From contig OU744448.1 of assembly GCA_916610825.1 (NCBI GenBank), positions 22,609,032 through 22,673,031 of the forward strand: 64,000 bases of DNA, written 5' to 3'. The position numbers were made by a program, and so were the translations under genes. Below the pieces are notes generated by a model that searched no databases, was not told where the DNA came from, and saw only the letters and a program-made list of their open reading frames with translations. This DNA comes from Haliclystus octoradiatus (taxonomy: Eukaryota > Cnidaria > Staurozoa > Stauromedusae > Haliclystidae). Shown here one piece after another: positions 46,919 to 57,441 of this stretch (position 1 is the first letter of the stretch; every line of letters begins with the position of its first letter).

Positions 46919-46952
46919 ATGCCTAACTTTCAGTTAATATTATTAAGAGAGA

Positions 46953-47131
46953 TGTTATAAGTTGTGTAATTAATTTGCATACAATAAATATTACATAAGT
47001 GAGGCTAAACAAAGAGGACGGGCGGGTTAAAAAACATGTGCGATTTAAACTAGTTGGTTATTGATATTAATATACATTATTTATTTTCTTTACTTGAATA
47101 TTGTTGTTTATGACTCGTACAAATTATAACA
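46953..47131 (+). repeat. Gypsy 1 3' LTR
   Basis: 179 bp, near-identical to the 5' LTR at 40,433. Confidence 0.93.
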
Positions 47132-47189
47132 GCGTGCGCTTCATTTTTGTACATTTTCATAGTGTATTGATGACACTTTCATGGCATTT

Positions 47190-47500
47190 TCGTGATTTTG
47201 GTGTTGGTGTGACACAACCCATTGTAAAAATACCTCACAACCAGTTCATGGAAAACATGCTATTTTACATTAATGAACTGGAACTTTTTATGAATAAGGT
47301 CTTCCTGACACAGATCGTCAACATTCGTAAAATGAAGAAATTTTCATAAACGGTTCATGATTTACGTAAATCTCTTTCGCAGGAGAATATGAGAAGATGT
47401 TGGCGTCTTAGGAATGTGAATACTTCTTCAATGAGATATTTGTTCTCCGTGAAAATATCTTTCAATCAGATATTAACTCCTTCAATTCTTTCTTTTCAAG
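47190..47500. repeat. Diverged copy of a GTTCATGAAC-associated repeat of about 240 bp
   Basis: A unit with GAAAATACCTCACAACCAGTTCATGG, TATGAATAAGGTCTTCC and GTTGGCGTCTTAGGAATG. Similar copies lie at 48,870-49,060, 49,060-49,290 and 50,730-50,930. Confidence 0.75.
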
Positions 47501-47545
47501 GTATAGGCCATAATTTTCATTGAACCACCCATTTGTGAAAGCCTT

Positions 47546-48067
47546 TTATTGGAAATAGCAACAAATAACCAGCTCTTCCAATTTCAAAATCAACTGTATG
47601 AACAAACTGACGGAGTAGCTATGGGATCTCCACTTGGACCTCTTATGGCTAACGTGTTCATGTGCCATGTCGAGAATGTTTTGGTTGAAAATGTTATTAT
47701 GCCTGTATTTTACAAACGGTATGTGGATGATACAATCGCTATTGTAAAGGATCAAGAAGAAGCAAGTATATTCTTACAGAGCCTCCAATCTGTCCACGCC
47801 TCTATAAAGTTTACAGTGATGACACAAAACAACAGTGGACAATTACCTTTCGTTGGCATCTTACTACGAAAGACAACAGATCAGCATATATCAACAGCAG
47901 TGCACCATAAAGCCACTGATATTGGTTTTTTTACACATTTTCAAAGTCATGTTGACGAGAAATACAAAACAGCCTTGCTAAAAACGTTATTGACCCGGGC
48001 AATCCGCTTATGTTCAAGTGCAAATAGTTTTAATCTTGAATGTGAGTATATAAGGACAATTTTTTAA
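47546..48067 (+). pseudogene. Penelope reverse transcriptase, C-terminal half
   Basis: Conserved motifs are TDGVAMGSPLGPLMANVFMC, FYKRYVDDTIAI (catalytic YVDD) and QLPFVGILL. A homopolymer frameshift at about 48,058 (TTTTTT) separates the RT from the downstream nuclease frame. Confidence 0.92.
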
Positions 48068-48109
48068 AAATCTTAAATATCCAGATCGTATTTTAAATCC
48101 AATTTTAAC

Positions 48110-48631
48110 ATGTATAATTTTAATGATTTTAATAGTTCAATTTCAGACACCGATAATGATAATAATAATAATGATAATAATGATGTAAATAGAATAGTAC
48201 TGCCTTTTAAAAATCAAAGCGCCAGCAATTTAGTTAGAAAGGACTTAGCCCGTTTAAACAGTAAGTTAAGTAAAGTTATTTTTAAGCCAATTTTTAGAAG
48301 CCGCAAGATTATTGATGATCTCAGACATCGAGAGACCAAACCGGTACTCGTGAGCCAACACTGTGTTGTTTACAAATTTAAATTTGGCTTGTGTCAATCA
48401 AGCTATGTTGGATTCACTTGTTGCCATTTACACACTCGAATTATAGAGCATCAAAGACCATCCTCATCAATAGGTGAACACATGAGGCAAGCACACCAAA
48501 ATAGCGACATCAACGAGATTTTTAACAATTTTACAATTCTTAAGCACTGCCGAAATCAATTTGATTGCAAAGTTTACGAAAAGTTATTTATCCGAGAACA
48601 ATCTCCTTCATTAAATCGACAAATGGATTAA
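48110..48631 (+). pseudogene. Penelope linker and GIY-YIG endonuclease
   Basis: A low-complexity Asp/Asn run (about residues 12-30) is followed by VLPFKNQSASNLVRKDLARL, the usual linker. The GIY-YIG-type nuclease includes VYKFKFG, SSYVGFT, LHTRIIEH and the later conserved Glu (YEKLFIREQ). The nuclease nicks target DNA during insertion. The nuclease frame itself is open to its stop. Confidence 0.9.
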
Positions 48632-48869
48632 ATTCCATCGTTATTATTCTCATGAACAAAGTGCTTCAAGTACAATGGGTCCCAAGAGACCAGTATATTA
48701 CTATTCCCAATAGACCTTAGTATTAATTTCATATTTCTGTAGTTATATAAATAGGTAGCATGTAAAATTATTTTTTAGCTTGATAATGGCTTCAGTGCAA
48801 AGCCGAAACGTTGCGAATCAAAATATAAAATTAATTGCGTTGTCTTTTATTACAAGATGGGTAAACTTG

Positions 48870-49300
48870 AAGCTTCTAATCAGATTATTCATGAACTGAA
48901 ACACTTATTATGAATAAGGTGTTCCCGAAACAGTTTATCAACTATCGTAAAAATGAATAACTTTCAATGAACTGTCCATGATTTAAGTACATATTTTTGC
49001 AGGGAAGGGGAATATCAGATGATGTTGGCGTCTTAGGAATGTAAATATTCCTTGAAGGAGATATTAATTTCCTTGTGAAAATACCTTACAATCAGTTCAT
49101 GAAAAACAGGCTATTTAACATTCATGAACTATTCATGATTTGGAGCTGTTTAGATGTTCCTCAAACAGCTTATGAACATCCGTAAAAATGAAGAGCTTTT
49201 CATGAACTGTTTATGAATTAAGTAATTCTTTTCGCACAAGAATATCAGAAGAAGTTGGTGTCTTAGGAATGTAAATACTTCTTCAAGGAGATATTTGATA
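48870..49300. repeat. Two tandem copies of the 240-bp GTTCATGAAC-associated repeat
   Basis: Both copies contain GTTGGCGTCTTAGGAATG-type sequence and TATTCATGA blocks. They are head-to-tail with a period of about 230 bases. Confidence 0.75.
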
Positions 49301-49595
49301 GAATGGTATTCTTTGTGCTTCCTTCCTTACAGGCAGAAGATCATTTCACTTGTGAGCATTCGAATTTTAAGCTCACTTGAAATTGCTGGTAAATGCCTTG
49401 GAAACTATGCTGCTGTATAACATCATTTTATGAGATTCATATAAATTATTTCTGTAAATTTTCAGGCCTATCCACAAGAAATTATTTGAGTCACATATAA
49501 TTTGTTTTGTATTATTGGTTTGGCGACTCAGGTTTATAAGTGCCTAAGGAATGTCTCTCTTCTAAGTAATACGTGTTTCCTCATTCTGTTTACAG

Positions 49596-49719
49596 GGGAA
49601 CGTAGCTTGGCATTACGCTGTGGAAATGTCGAAGAAAAGATTGATGTATACGATTTTAATACAGCTCTTCTTCAAGGCTCAGTCCCTAGTCTAATCCGAG
49701 GGCTCAACATAGTTCTCAG
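49596..49719 (+). CDS. Orphan exon, function unknown
   Basis: A strong acceptor with a pyrimidine tract (TTCTGTTTACAG) precedes 124 open bases, and a good donor (CTCAG|GTGAGA) follows. The peptide reads ERSLALRCGNVEEKIDVYDF and then TALLQGSVPSLIRGLN. Codon use looks coding and it is clearly unlike its repeat surroundings. I do not recognise it. It could be a captured host exon inside the fold-back element. Confidence 0.45.
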
Positions 49720-50079
49720 GTGAGATTAATTGCTTTGTTCCACCCACAGAAACCATTCAATGGGGGTATAAATACTATAACTCCTTCTGATAAAGACAAA
49801 CTTCTATCCGGAATGATACAACTCCTGCAAAACATCATCAAAGTTTTTGAATTTTTTTATAGTTCAAGAACTCAATAATAACCCGCGTACAATTCATGAA
49901 CTTGAAAACTATTTATGAAAGGCTCATACACAGTACACAGAATTTCATGATCAATTCATTGAAAATCATAAGCGTGAAATGGCTCATTTTTTATACCTTT
50001 TGATTAACACTTTATGATGCACTACTGTTCCAAAATCATGCGAGGATTCCTAGCAATTTGATTAGTCAACAAAGCTTTT

Positions 50080-50365
50080 TCAGATGAATTCATGGACTGT
50101 TCATTAATGGCATATACAAGTCTTCTAATGTGTTCATGAACTATTCATCAAATGTTCATCAATGGCTCATGAACTTTTTATAAGGAAAGGTGTTCATTAA
50201 TTGCTCGTAAACCTCTTATAATGTGTTTATGAACTATTAATGAACTGTTCATTAATGGCTTATGAATGATTACAATGTGTTCATGAACTATTCATGAACT
50301 ATTCATTAATGGCTCGTGGACTTCTTATAATGTGTTTACGAACTATTTATGAACGGCTCATTACG
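50080..50365. repeat. About 60-bp tandem repeat of GTTCATGAAC type
   Basis: Repeats of TGTTCATGAACTATTCATGA and ATTAATGGCTCGTGAACTTC, about four to five copies and quite diverged. Confidence 0.75.
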
Positions 50366-50585
50366 GTGGTTAAAAAAATAAACCTTTCAGGTTCGAACTG
50401 GCTGCTGGTATAGGATTGTCAAATGTGCTCCAAACAATGCTTGCCGATCGATTGGTATCCAATTTGGGCAACGGCAAATAGTGCCGCAAGCCGAATCGGC
50501 ATCATAACGCGGTGCGTTTAGATTATCCTTCACTGCGCGTCTGTGTTGTGCTGTGGTGCGGAGGAAATATTTATTCACGCGGCGC

Positions 50586-51107
50586 GGCTCAGACTGTTAT
50601 TTTAGATTTCGTAAATCCTCAACACTAGACAATTATTGTCAATGTTATAATTGTATTAACATTAATAACACGTTATATGTACTATCTATTTGTAATGTGT
50701 AAGACAACAAAATTGTAAAATAACAGTCTCTTTCGCAGGAGAATATCAGAAGATTATGGTGACTTAGGAATGTAAATACTTCTTTAAAGATATATCGGTT
50801 CCCCTGTGAAAATAGTTTCAATCAGTAAATGAAAGCATGCTTGTTAATATTCATGAACTATTCATGAACTGAAACTTATTATGAATAAGATGTTCCTGAA
50901 ACAGCTTATCAACATTCGTAAAAATAAAAAATCTCAGACCATAATTTAGATTTCGTAAATCCTCAACACTAGACAATACTCCTTGAGATTATATTCATTA
51001 ATGTTATAATTGTATCAACATTAGCAACACATTGTATTTACTATCTATTTGTTTGTGTTGTTTGAAAATATAAAATTAAAAAATGTAAAATAACAGTCTG
51101 AGCCGCG
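50586..51107. mobile_element. MITE with GGCTCAGACTGTTATTTTA ends, split by a GTTCATGAAC repeat
   Basis: GGCTCAGACTGTTATTTTA at 50,586 and its reverse complement ending at 51,107 bound a 0.5-kb block. Each half carries ATTTCGTAAATCCTCAACAC and ends TAAAATAACAGTCT. Between them (50,730-50,930) sits a copy of the 240-bp repeat. Alternatively, these are two MITE copies flanking that repeat. Confidence 0.6.
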
Positions 51108-53165
51108 TCTGATCAATTAGTTACTGATAAATTAATAATCGACTATAAATTCAATTCTCATTTTCTAGATTTAGCTAAAGATTTAGAAGATGCCATTGTA
51201 GATAAAAATTATGTCACTTTTGCAAATAATAATATTAATTCAATTTCAAATTCTAATCTTCTTTCAAAGCAATTTAAATTTCAACCAATAAATACTGCTG
51301 ATACAAAAGCTCTGATTTATAAATTACGAAACAAACGTTCCATAGGTGTTGACAAAATCGAAACCAGGCCCCTAAAATTCACTGCGCGTAGTATATCTCC
51401 GAGCCTTACAAAAATAATTAATTTATCTTTGAAAAATAGTATCTTTCCCGAGGCTTTAAAAACCGGTAAAGTAATTCCTTTGCGCAAAAGAAGTTCGATT
51501 ATTGAGAGATTATTATATCGATTCTTTCTATAATCTCTAAGATCTTGGAAAAGATCGCTCTTAATCAATTAAACCAATATTTACCATTTAATAATTTATT
51601 AACCGAATTCCAATCTGGTTTCCGTCAATACCATTCTACTGACAGTAGTATATTATGTTTTTCAGAATTTTGCTTTGATAGTATCCTAAATCGCAAACTT
51701 GTAGGTGTAGCCAGCATAGACTTAAAAAAAGAATTTGATATTGTAGATATTTATATACTCCTAGAGAAACTTATATTACATGGAAGCGATGTAAAGAGTA
51801 TAAACTTCTTCAAATCTTATTTGATAGGAAGAGCTCAAATAGTTACTGTAAGTAATAAAAATTCAGATATAGGTGTAATAAAACATGCTGCTCTCAAATG
51901 TCAATCCTTCCCTTGCGAATAAGTTCCATGAGTTCATCAACAGTTAGTTCATGAACTTCATGAACAGTTCATGCACAGTTCATGAACAATTTTTGAACTT
52001 CATGAACAGTTCATGAACATTTTTTGTGATTTCATGAAAAGTTCATGATCAGTTCATGAAAGTCACAAAGAGTTCATGAACACTTCATGATTCGGTTCAT
52101 TAACTGCTTCATGAACGTGAAATTGCCCAAAAGTTCATGAACAGTTCATGAACAGTTCATGAACTTTTGGCAATTTCACGTTCAAGAACTCATGAACATT
52201 TTTTCGCAGGGGTTGGGCCGCTTCTCTTTTAATTTATACAAACGACATTTGTGAAATTGTAAAAAAAAACTGCAAATTAAATCTCTATGCTGATAACACT
52301 CTTCTATACGTTGCCAATAAAGATATAACAGAAATTGAAAAACTACTAACACAGGATTTAAATAATATATGTATTTGGCTGTGTTCAAATAAATTGAGTT
52401 TGAATGTATCTAAAACAAACCATCTGTATGGCCACAGGTACTAAACTAAATCTAAAAAATCAAAGCTCCGACGCAAACCTTTAGTGTAACTGTGAATAAT
52501 GACTATATTAATAATGTAACCCCTTTAAAATATCTAGGCGTTAATCTTGATCAATGTTTCGATTACTGTGTTGTCGTATGAGGGAACAGCAAACAGTAAC
52601 ATCTTGATCGCCTCCAGAGATTACAAAACAGAGGGATGAGAGCAGTTCTTTGTTGTGACTATCGCATTCCTGTCTCTGAGGTGAGTAGTCGACTTGGTTG
52701 GCTTTCAATCAGAGACAGCATAACATCGCACCAATTTATGATTACTCATCATAAAATTAAATTTAATCTTGCTCCTCCTCTGTTCCCCAATTTTTTCAAA
52801 CGTCCAAATACCACCAGCACTTGATCCCATTCCCACGATGACATCTACATCCAGTCAAGCCATCACCATTCATATCAATACGCTGGTGCTCACAAATAGA
52901 ATTATCTAACGTCTGCAATGACGGAAGTCTCAAAAAGGATGGGTTTTAAATGTCTCTTCAAGAACCAGAGGATGGAATGATAAAACTTTATTTAGTTCTC
53001 TATTTTTTATTTTGTAAATACTAAATACTTCTTATCTTTTGTTAATGTTTTATTTCCTGCTTATATATATGTATGTTGTAATGTATAGCCTAATCAATCC
53101 TTCGAAAACAAGTTTGATGTAAACTTAAAGGTTTTCTAAATAAATGATGATGATGATGATGATGA
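51107..53165 (+). mobile_element. LINE retrotransposon (CR1/Jockey-like), right arm copy, broken
   Basis: RT blocks occur in order. The N-terminal part has KQFKFQPINTADTKALIYKL and NKRSIGVDKI. Motifs FQSGFRQYHSTDSS and SIDLKKEFDIVDIY are at 51,545-51,900. A MITE interrupts just before the GVPQGS position, and the RT resumes at 52,212 with LIYTND and YADNTLLYVA (motif C normally YADD). The C-terminal RAVLCCDYRIPVSEVSSRLG and a 3' UTR with an (ATG)n tail follow. Several stops, frameshifts and the D-to-N change make it inactive. Confidence 0.85.
51910..52211. mobile_element. GTTCATGAAC MITE, best-preserved copy
   Basis: Starts CCCTTGCGAATAAG and ends TTTTTCGCAGGG, an inverted pair, and contains about fifteen TTCATGAA-type palindromes. 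The central part is a larger palindrome around GTGAAATTGCCAAAAGTTC (52,115-52,185). It is inserted in the LINE RT. Confidence 0.75.
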
Positions 53166-53169
53166 TGAT

Positions 53170-53707
53170 GATTGTTCGAATGTTAGCTTTAATGAACTCA
53201 TTAAAAATGATAGCTTCATTGTAAGCTTCATTGTTTGAATGTTAGCTTTAATGACCTCATTAAAGTTAGCTTCATTGTTAGCTTCATTGTTTGAATGTTA
53301 GCTTTAACGAGGTGATTAAAGTTAGCTTCATTGTTAGCCTCATTGTTTGTATGTTAGCTTTAACGAGGTGATTAAAGTTAGCTTCATTGTTAGTTTCATT
53401 GTTTGAAAGTTATCTTTAACGAGGTCATTAAAGTTAGCTTCATTGTTAGCTTCATTGTTTGAATGTTAGCTTTAACGAGGTGATTAAAGTTAGCTTCATT
53501 GTTAGTTTCATTGTTTGAAAGTTATCTTTAACGAGGTCATTAAAGTTAGCTTCATTGTTAGCTTCATTGTTCGAATTTGTAAAGAGCCTATTCTCCCAGA
53601 AATCTCATTAAAGTTAGCTTCATTGTTAGCTTTAACGAGGTCATTAAAGTTAGCTTCATTGTTCTAATTTGTAAAGAGCCCATTGTCCCAGAACTCCCCT
53701 TTTCACA
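53170..53707 (-). repeat. Right tip: mirror of the left tandem array
   Basis: TTAGCTTCATTGTTAGCTTC-type repeats, ending CCCATTGTCCCAGAACTC and CTTTTCACA. It is the reverse complement of 35,739-36,464 in composition and order, with different copy number. Confidence 0.9.
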
Positions 53708-54429
53708 TTACTGTTCTGCTTGAATATGCAATAGGGTGGCCATCTTGTAGCATTGCGTTGCCTATCCCATATTCAAATGCATCGTTTTCTATTACCAGTT
53801 CTTTGTTTGGGTCATAGAATGCCAGTACAGGTGCTGAAGTTAGTTTCTTTGTGATGAGTTTGAATGCATTGTCTTCTTCTCTAGACCAATTCCAAGGAAC
53901 ATCGTTCTTCAACAGATTTTGTAAGGGCTTTAAGAGTTGTGTTGAGTTCTTGATGAACCGTGCTAAATAGTTGACTATCCCTAAGAAGCTTCTCTATTGT
54001 TCTTTGTTTGTTTGACTTTTCATAGCACAGATAGCAGATATCTTTTCAGGATCTGCGCTCAAACCAGCACTTGTGATCTTGTGTCCCATGAATGTAATTT
54101 GGTCCATATTGTAAAGCATCTTTTCTGAGTTGAGTTTGATACCAACATCTTGACACCGATTGAGAATTTTTGTTAATCGAGAATTGTGTTCTTCTGTGGG
54201 TGAGCCATGTATTACTACATCATCGGCAATACAGACAACACCAGGAAGATCTTTGAAGGCTTCCAGCAATTTTTACTAGAATATTTCTGACGAGACATTG
54301 AGACCAAACGGCAGACGATTCCAATAATGTCCACCATAACATATTTGAAATGTCGTTAACCGACTGGAATCTTCATCTAACTATACATGCCAGTAGCCAG
54401 ATGATAGATCAGCCTTGAAGAATACTGTG
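53708..54429 (-). pseudogene. Gypsy 0: RT palm to RNase H
   Basis: On the minus strand, after a diverged palm region comes VVCIADDVVIHGSPTEEHN (motif C, ADD in place of YxDD). ITFMGHKITSAGLSADPEKI and then [12 protein letters not shown] and the RNase H start ([18 protein letters not shown]) follow. It is interrupted at 53,707 by the fold-back element and at 54,430 by Gypsy 3. Confidence 0.88.
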
Positions 54430-54685
54430 TGTGAGAAGTTCAACTCAAGACTGATTTATTCGTATTCAAACATTACATATCATGCTGTGCTAAGCCTAGG
54501 TGTTACATATCATTACACCTCCCTCTAGTTGAAAGGAGGTATCCTAACTTCTATTTCAACTTTAACAATACGTTTTTACGTAAGCACAAAAACAAATAGA
54601 AATTATTATATACTTTTAGATCAAATAGAAAGAAATTAGATTTAAATTGTTATGAGTTATAAGTCCATTTCAAGTCCGTTGAGGT

Positions 54686-55483
54686 TTACTGTCCGTAGCG
54701 GTTAACCGGTTTAGTCAGCCGCGTACTTCTACGTAATGTTGCTTTGGTTTCTTTGTTCGTGTCAGTTGACGGTGGCTCATCAAGGTCGGTTGATGTTGTT
54801 GGTTGATCGGCATTGGTTTGTTTAATTCGTCTTAAAAATCGGCGATTACGCCAGTACAAGCGACCAGACGGTCGTTTGACGTGATAGTCTCGATTCTGTC
54901 CGATGCCAATAACGATTCCCTTTTCCGTCCATCTCTTGGTTCGAGGGTCTTGTATTAGGACCGTGTCTTCGATGTTTAACCGTGGCAAAATCTGGGCGGT
55001 GCGATCATAATAAAACTTTTGTAATACTTTCATATCTTCCACTTTGTTGTCTGCATCCTCGGCGGCTTCTTGCCAGATTTTGGCAAATGCTGAATAATGT
55101 GCAGGGACTTTGGAACGGAGTTGGTGGCCATATAAAATTTGAGATGGGGATCTGCCATCAGCTCTGGGCGTGTTTCGTAGCTCTAACAGGCCATGTAAAA
55201 AATTCTCTGATGTTATATCGCCGTTTGGCTGTTTGACAACCAAACTTTTGATGGACTTGACAGCACTTTCGGGTTCATTAAACGCTTTGGCTTTGAATTA
55301 CGGGCCACCGTCTGTTCTCATTTCTACAGGCACTCCAGTCAGCACAAAGTATTTGCGCACAATTTTGATAACATCTGATGCCGTTGGGTCACTTCGCCAT
55401 TGTGTTACGAACGGAAAGCCGGATAGGCGGTCAGCGTATACCATGTACGTGCTTCCGGAGTGGCTGAATAAATCAGACGACAC
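54686..55483 (-). pseudogene. Gypsy 3 integrase core and C-terminus
   Basis: The core begins MVYADRLSGFPF (first Asp) and reaches EMRTDGGP (second Asp). The sequence then skips to NEPESAVKSIKSLVVKQPNG, so the segment normally carrying the catalytic Glu is partly deleted and frameshifted. The C-terminal region has RNTPRADGRSPSQILYGH and ends RRSTRLTKPVNRYGQ. Confidence 0.88.
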
Positions 55484-57441
55484 ACTTTCGAATACCCTTT
55501 TAGGCAGGATAAATACTGCATTGGTTCACGCGGTAAACTTGGTAGTCTCTGCTGACATTGGTCACAATTCTCTACGCAGTTTTTGATGTCAGCGTTGATA
55601 CCCGGCCAATAGACGGCTTGACGAGCTCTCCGTTTCGTTCTCTCTATCCCTTGATGCGAGTCATGAAGCTTAGATAATATTTCCTTGCGCAGAATCTTTG
55701 GTATGATTAAACGTGTGCCAAATAGTATAAAGCCATCGTCGGTCGATAGTTCTTGAAATATTTTACTGTATGATGTGGTGTGTTCAGTTTGTTGACCATT
55801 CTCAATTGCATTTAGTAAATGCTGGTATTCCTGGTCACCTTGTGCTGATTGCCGTAAATGTTTAAGAGTATCATCTTCATATTTATTGTCTTGTTGTTCA
55901 TTGAGCGCGATTATTGCTATGTTGATGACGGCTTCACGATGAAGGTGAGTGTCTGGTTCACAGTTCGCTAATTCATGAGAGAGCTCATCGAGTGGCAGCG
56001 GTGCTCTTGGTAGTGCGTCAGGAATGTAATGTATGCTTCCCTTTCGCCATGTGATGTGAAATTGATAGCTGCTTAATGCCAGTTTGAATCGTAGCAGACG
56101 AGCATTTGTGATTTGATCGAGTGTGAAGTCGTTCATGATCGGTATCAATGGTCGGTGGTCGGTAGCTATTGTAAAGCCAGACAAGCCACTTAGATAGAGG
56201 TGACATTTTCGTACGGCCCAGGCGATAGCTAGACACTCAAGTTCAATCGTCGGATATCTTGTTTCTGGATCTGATAAATATCGAGAGCCACATTGGATTA
56301 ATCGCCAATCTGATCCATGTTTTTGCATTAGTGCATATCCCAAACCACCTAAACGAGATGCGTCCGTTTCTAGAACAGTTTCTGCAGTCAAGTCAAAGGA
56401 TGCTAGAATAGGTGTACTAACAAGTAAATCTTTGAGTCTATTAAAAGCGGCGGGATGTTCAGTGGTCCATATATAGTCAAATGATGGTTTCAATAATTCA
56501 CGAAGTGGAGTCGCAGCGCTACTGATGTGAGGTGTAAATTGACCCAATTGATTAACCAAACCCATGAATGAACGTAATTGTGTTCGAGGCGTCGGTTGCG
56601 GAAATAACCGGATTGCTTCCGTTTTCTTCGGATCGGTGGCGATTCCATCTCTAGATAAGTTGTAACCTGCAAATCGTACATTGGCTTTAGCAAAATTAAA
56701 TTTATCTGCATTCAAAGTGATTTTGTGAGTACGACATCGCTCTAGAATGCTACGGACCCGTAAGATGTGTTCACGAAAGTTTTCATCGTCAGCCAATATG
56801 TCATCTACCACTCTGTGTACATGTTGTAGCCCAGCTAATGCAATGTCGCCTCTTAAATTATAGGCTTCACCTGATGCTATGAAACCCATTGGAGAGCGCA
56901 AATGAATGTAGCATCCCCAAGGCGTCATAAAACATGTTAAATCTCGAGCTGATTCGTCTAGTTCAAGTTGCCAATACCCGTGTTTAGCATCCATTGTCGT
57001 GAAATACTGTGCGCGTGGTGATATTCCAGAGACAGCCTCTCTTGGTGTCTTCATAGGGTGAACGGGACGTCTGACTTGATCGTTCAGGTGTTTTAAGTCT
57101 AAGCATAATCGTAACTTGCCATTAGGTTTCGGTATCACAACTAGCGGATGACACCAATCGATTGGACGGTCACCAACCGGCTCGTAGATCTTTTTAGCTA
57201 CCAATTCATCAATCATTGTTTTAACTTCATCACGGTATGCTTATGGAATCGGGCGAGCATTGTATATTGCATATGGTTTAGCATCTGGTTTCAAGTCTAT
57301 CTTCATTGGCTCACGGTTCATCGGCTTTAGTTCATCCTCTGAGCAAAAGACATCTTTGAATTCGTCCAGCAGTTCATTTTTGATGATTTCGATTTCCTTT
57401 CGATTTCGATGTCGGTTTGATCGGGTAATCTCTGTTTCCAT
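55405..57441 (-). pseudogene. Gypsy 3 Pol: RT, RNase H and integrase zinc finger
   Basis: The frame begins about 57,441 with a short leader and ARPIP, followed by an in-frame TAA at 57,241 and then the rest. RT motifs are RLCLDLKHLNDQVRR, FTTMDAKHGYWQLEL, FIASGEAYN and VVDDILADD. RNase H motifs are ETDASRLGGLGYAL, LECLAIAWAVRK and ATDHRPLIPI. The integrase H2C2 finger is HDSHQGIERTKRRARQ with CDQCQQ. Apart from the single stop it is continuous for about 600 codons. Confidence 0.93.

Larger units (their letters stand above)
40433..47131 (+). mobile_element. Gypsy 1 LTR retrotransposon with nested Gypsy 2
   Basis: The two 179-bp LTRs (40,433-40,611 and 46,953-47,131) begin TGTTATAAGTTGTG and end AATTATAACA, and differ at about two positions. 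The flanking five bases are GTGTG and GCGTG, a target duplication with one change. The coding order is Gag, protease, RT, RNase H and integrase on the plus strand. Gypsy 2 splits the integrase C-terminus at 43,829. Small deletions and frameshifts make it inactive. Confidence 0.92.
47540..48850 (+). mobile_element. Penelope-like retroelement, 5'-truncated
   Basis: It begins inside the RT (LLEIATNNQLFQFQNQLYEQ) and runs through the GIY-YIG endonuclease to a 3' tail at about 48,850. At 48,779-48,812 the tail holds a hairpin, GGCTTC/AAAGCC, followed by GAAACG, reminiscent of a decayed hammerhead ribozyme core, as found in many Penelope elements. Confidence 0.88.
35739..53707. mobile_element. 18-kb fold-back (long inverted-repeat) element inserted in Gypsy 0
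   Basis: The outermost ends are TGTGAAAAGG.GAGTTCTGG and its reverse complement. Each arm has a tandem array built on AATGAAGCTAACTTTAATGA, then a (CAT/ATG)n run, then the 3' end of the same LINE in mirror orientation. The arms span about 35,739-38,860 and 51,107-53,707. The left arm has an unmatched block at 37,399-38,500, and the right arm has a MITE at 51,910-52,211. The two sides of Gypsy 0 coding sequence meet at nearly the same RNase H codon, so this is a real insertion. No clean target duplication and no transposase were identified. Confidence 0.7.
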
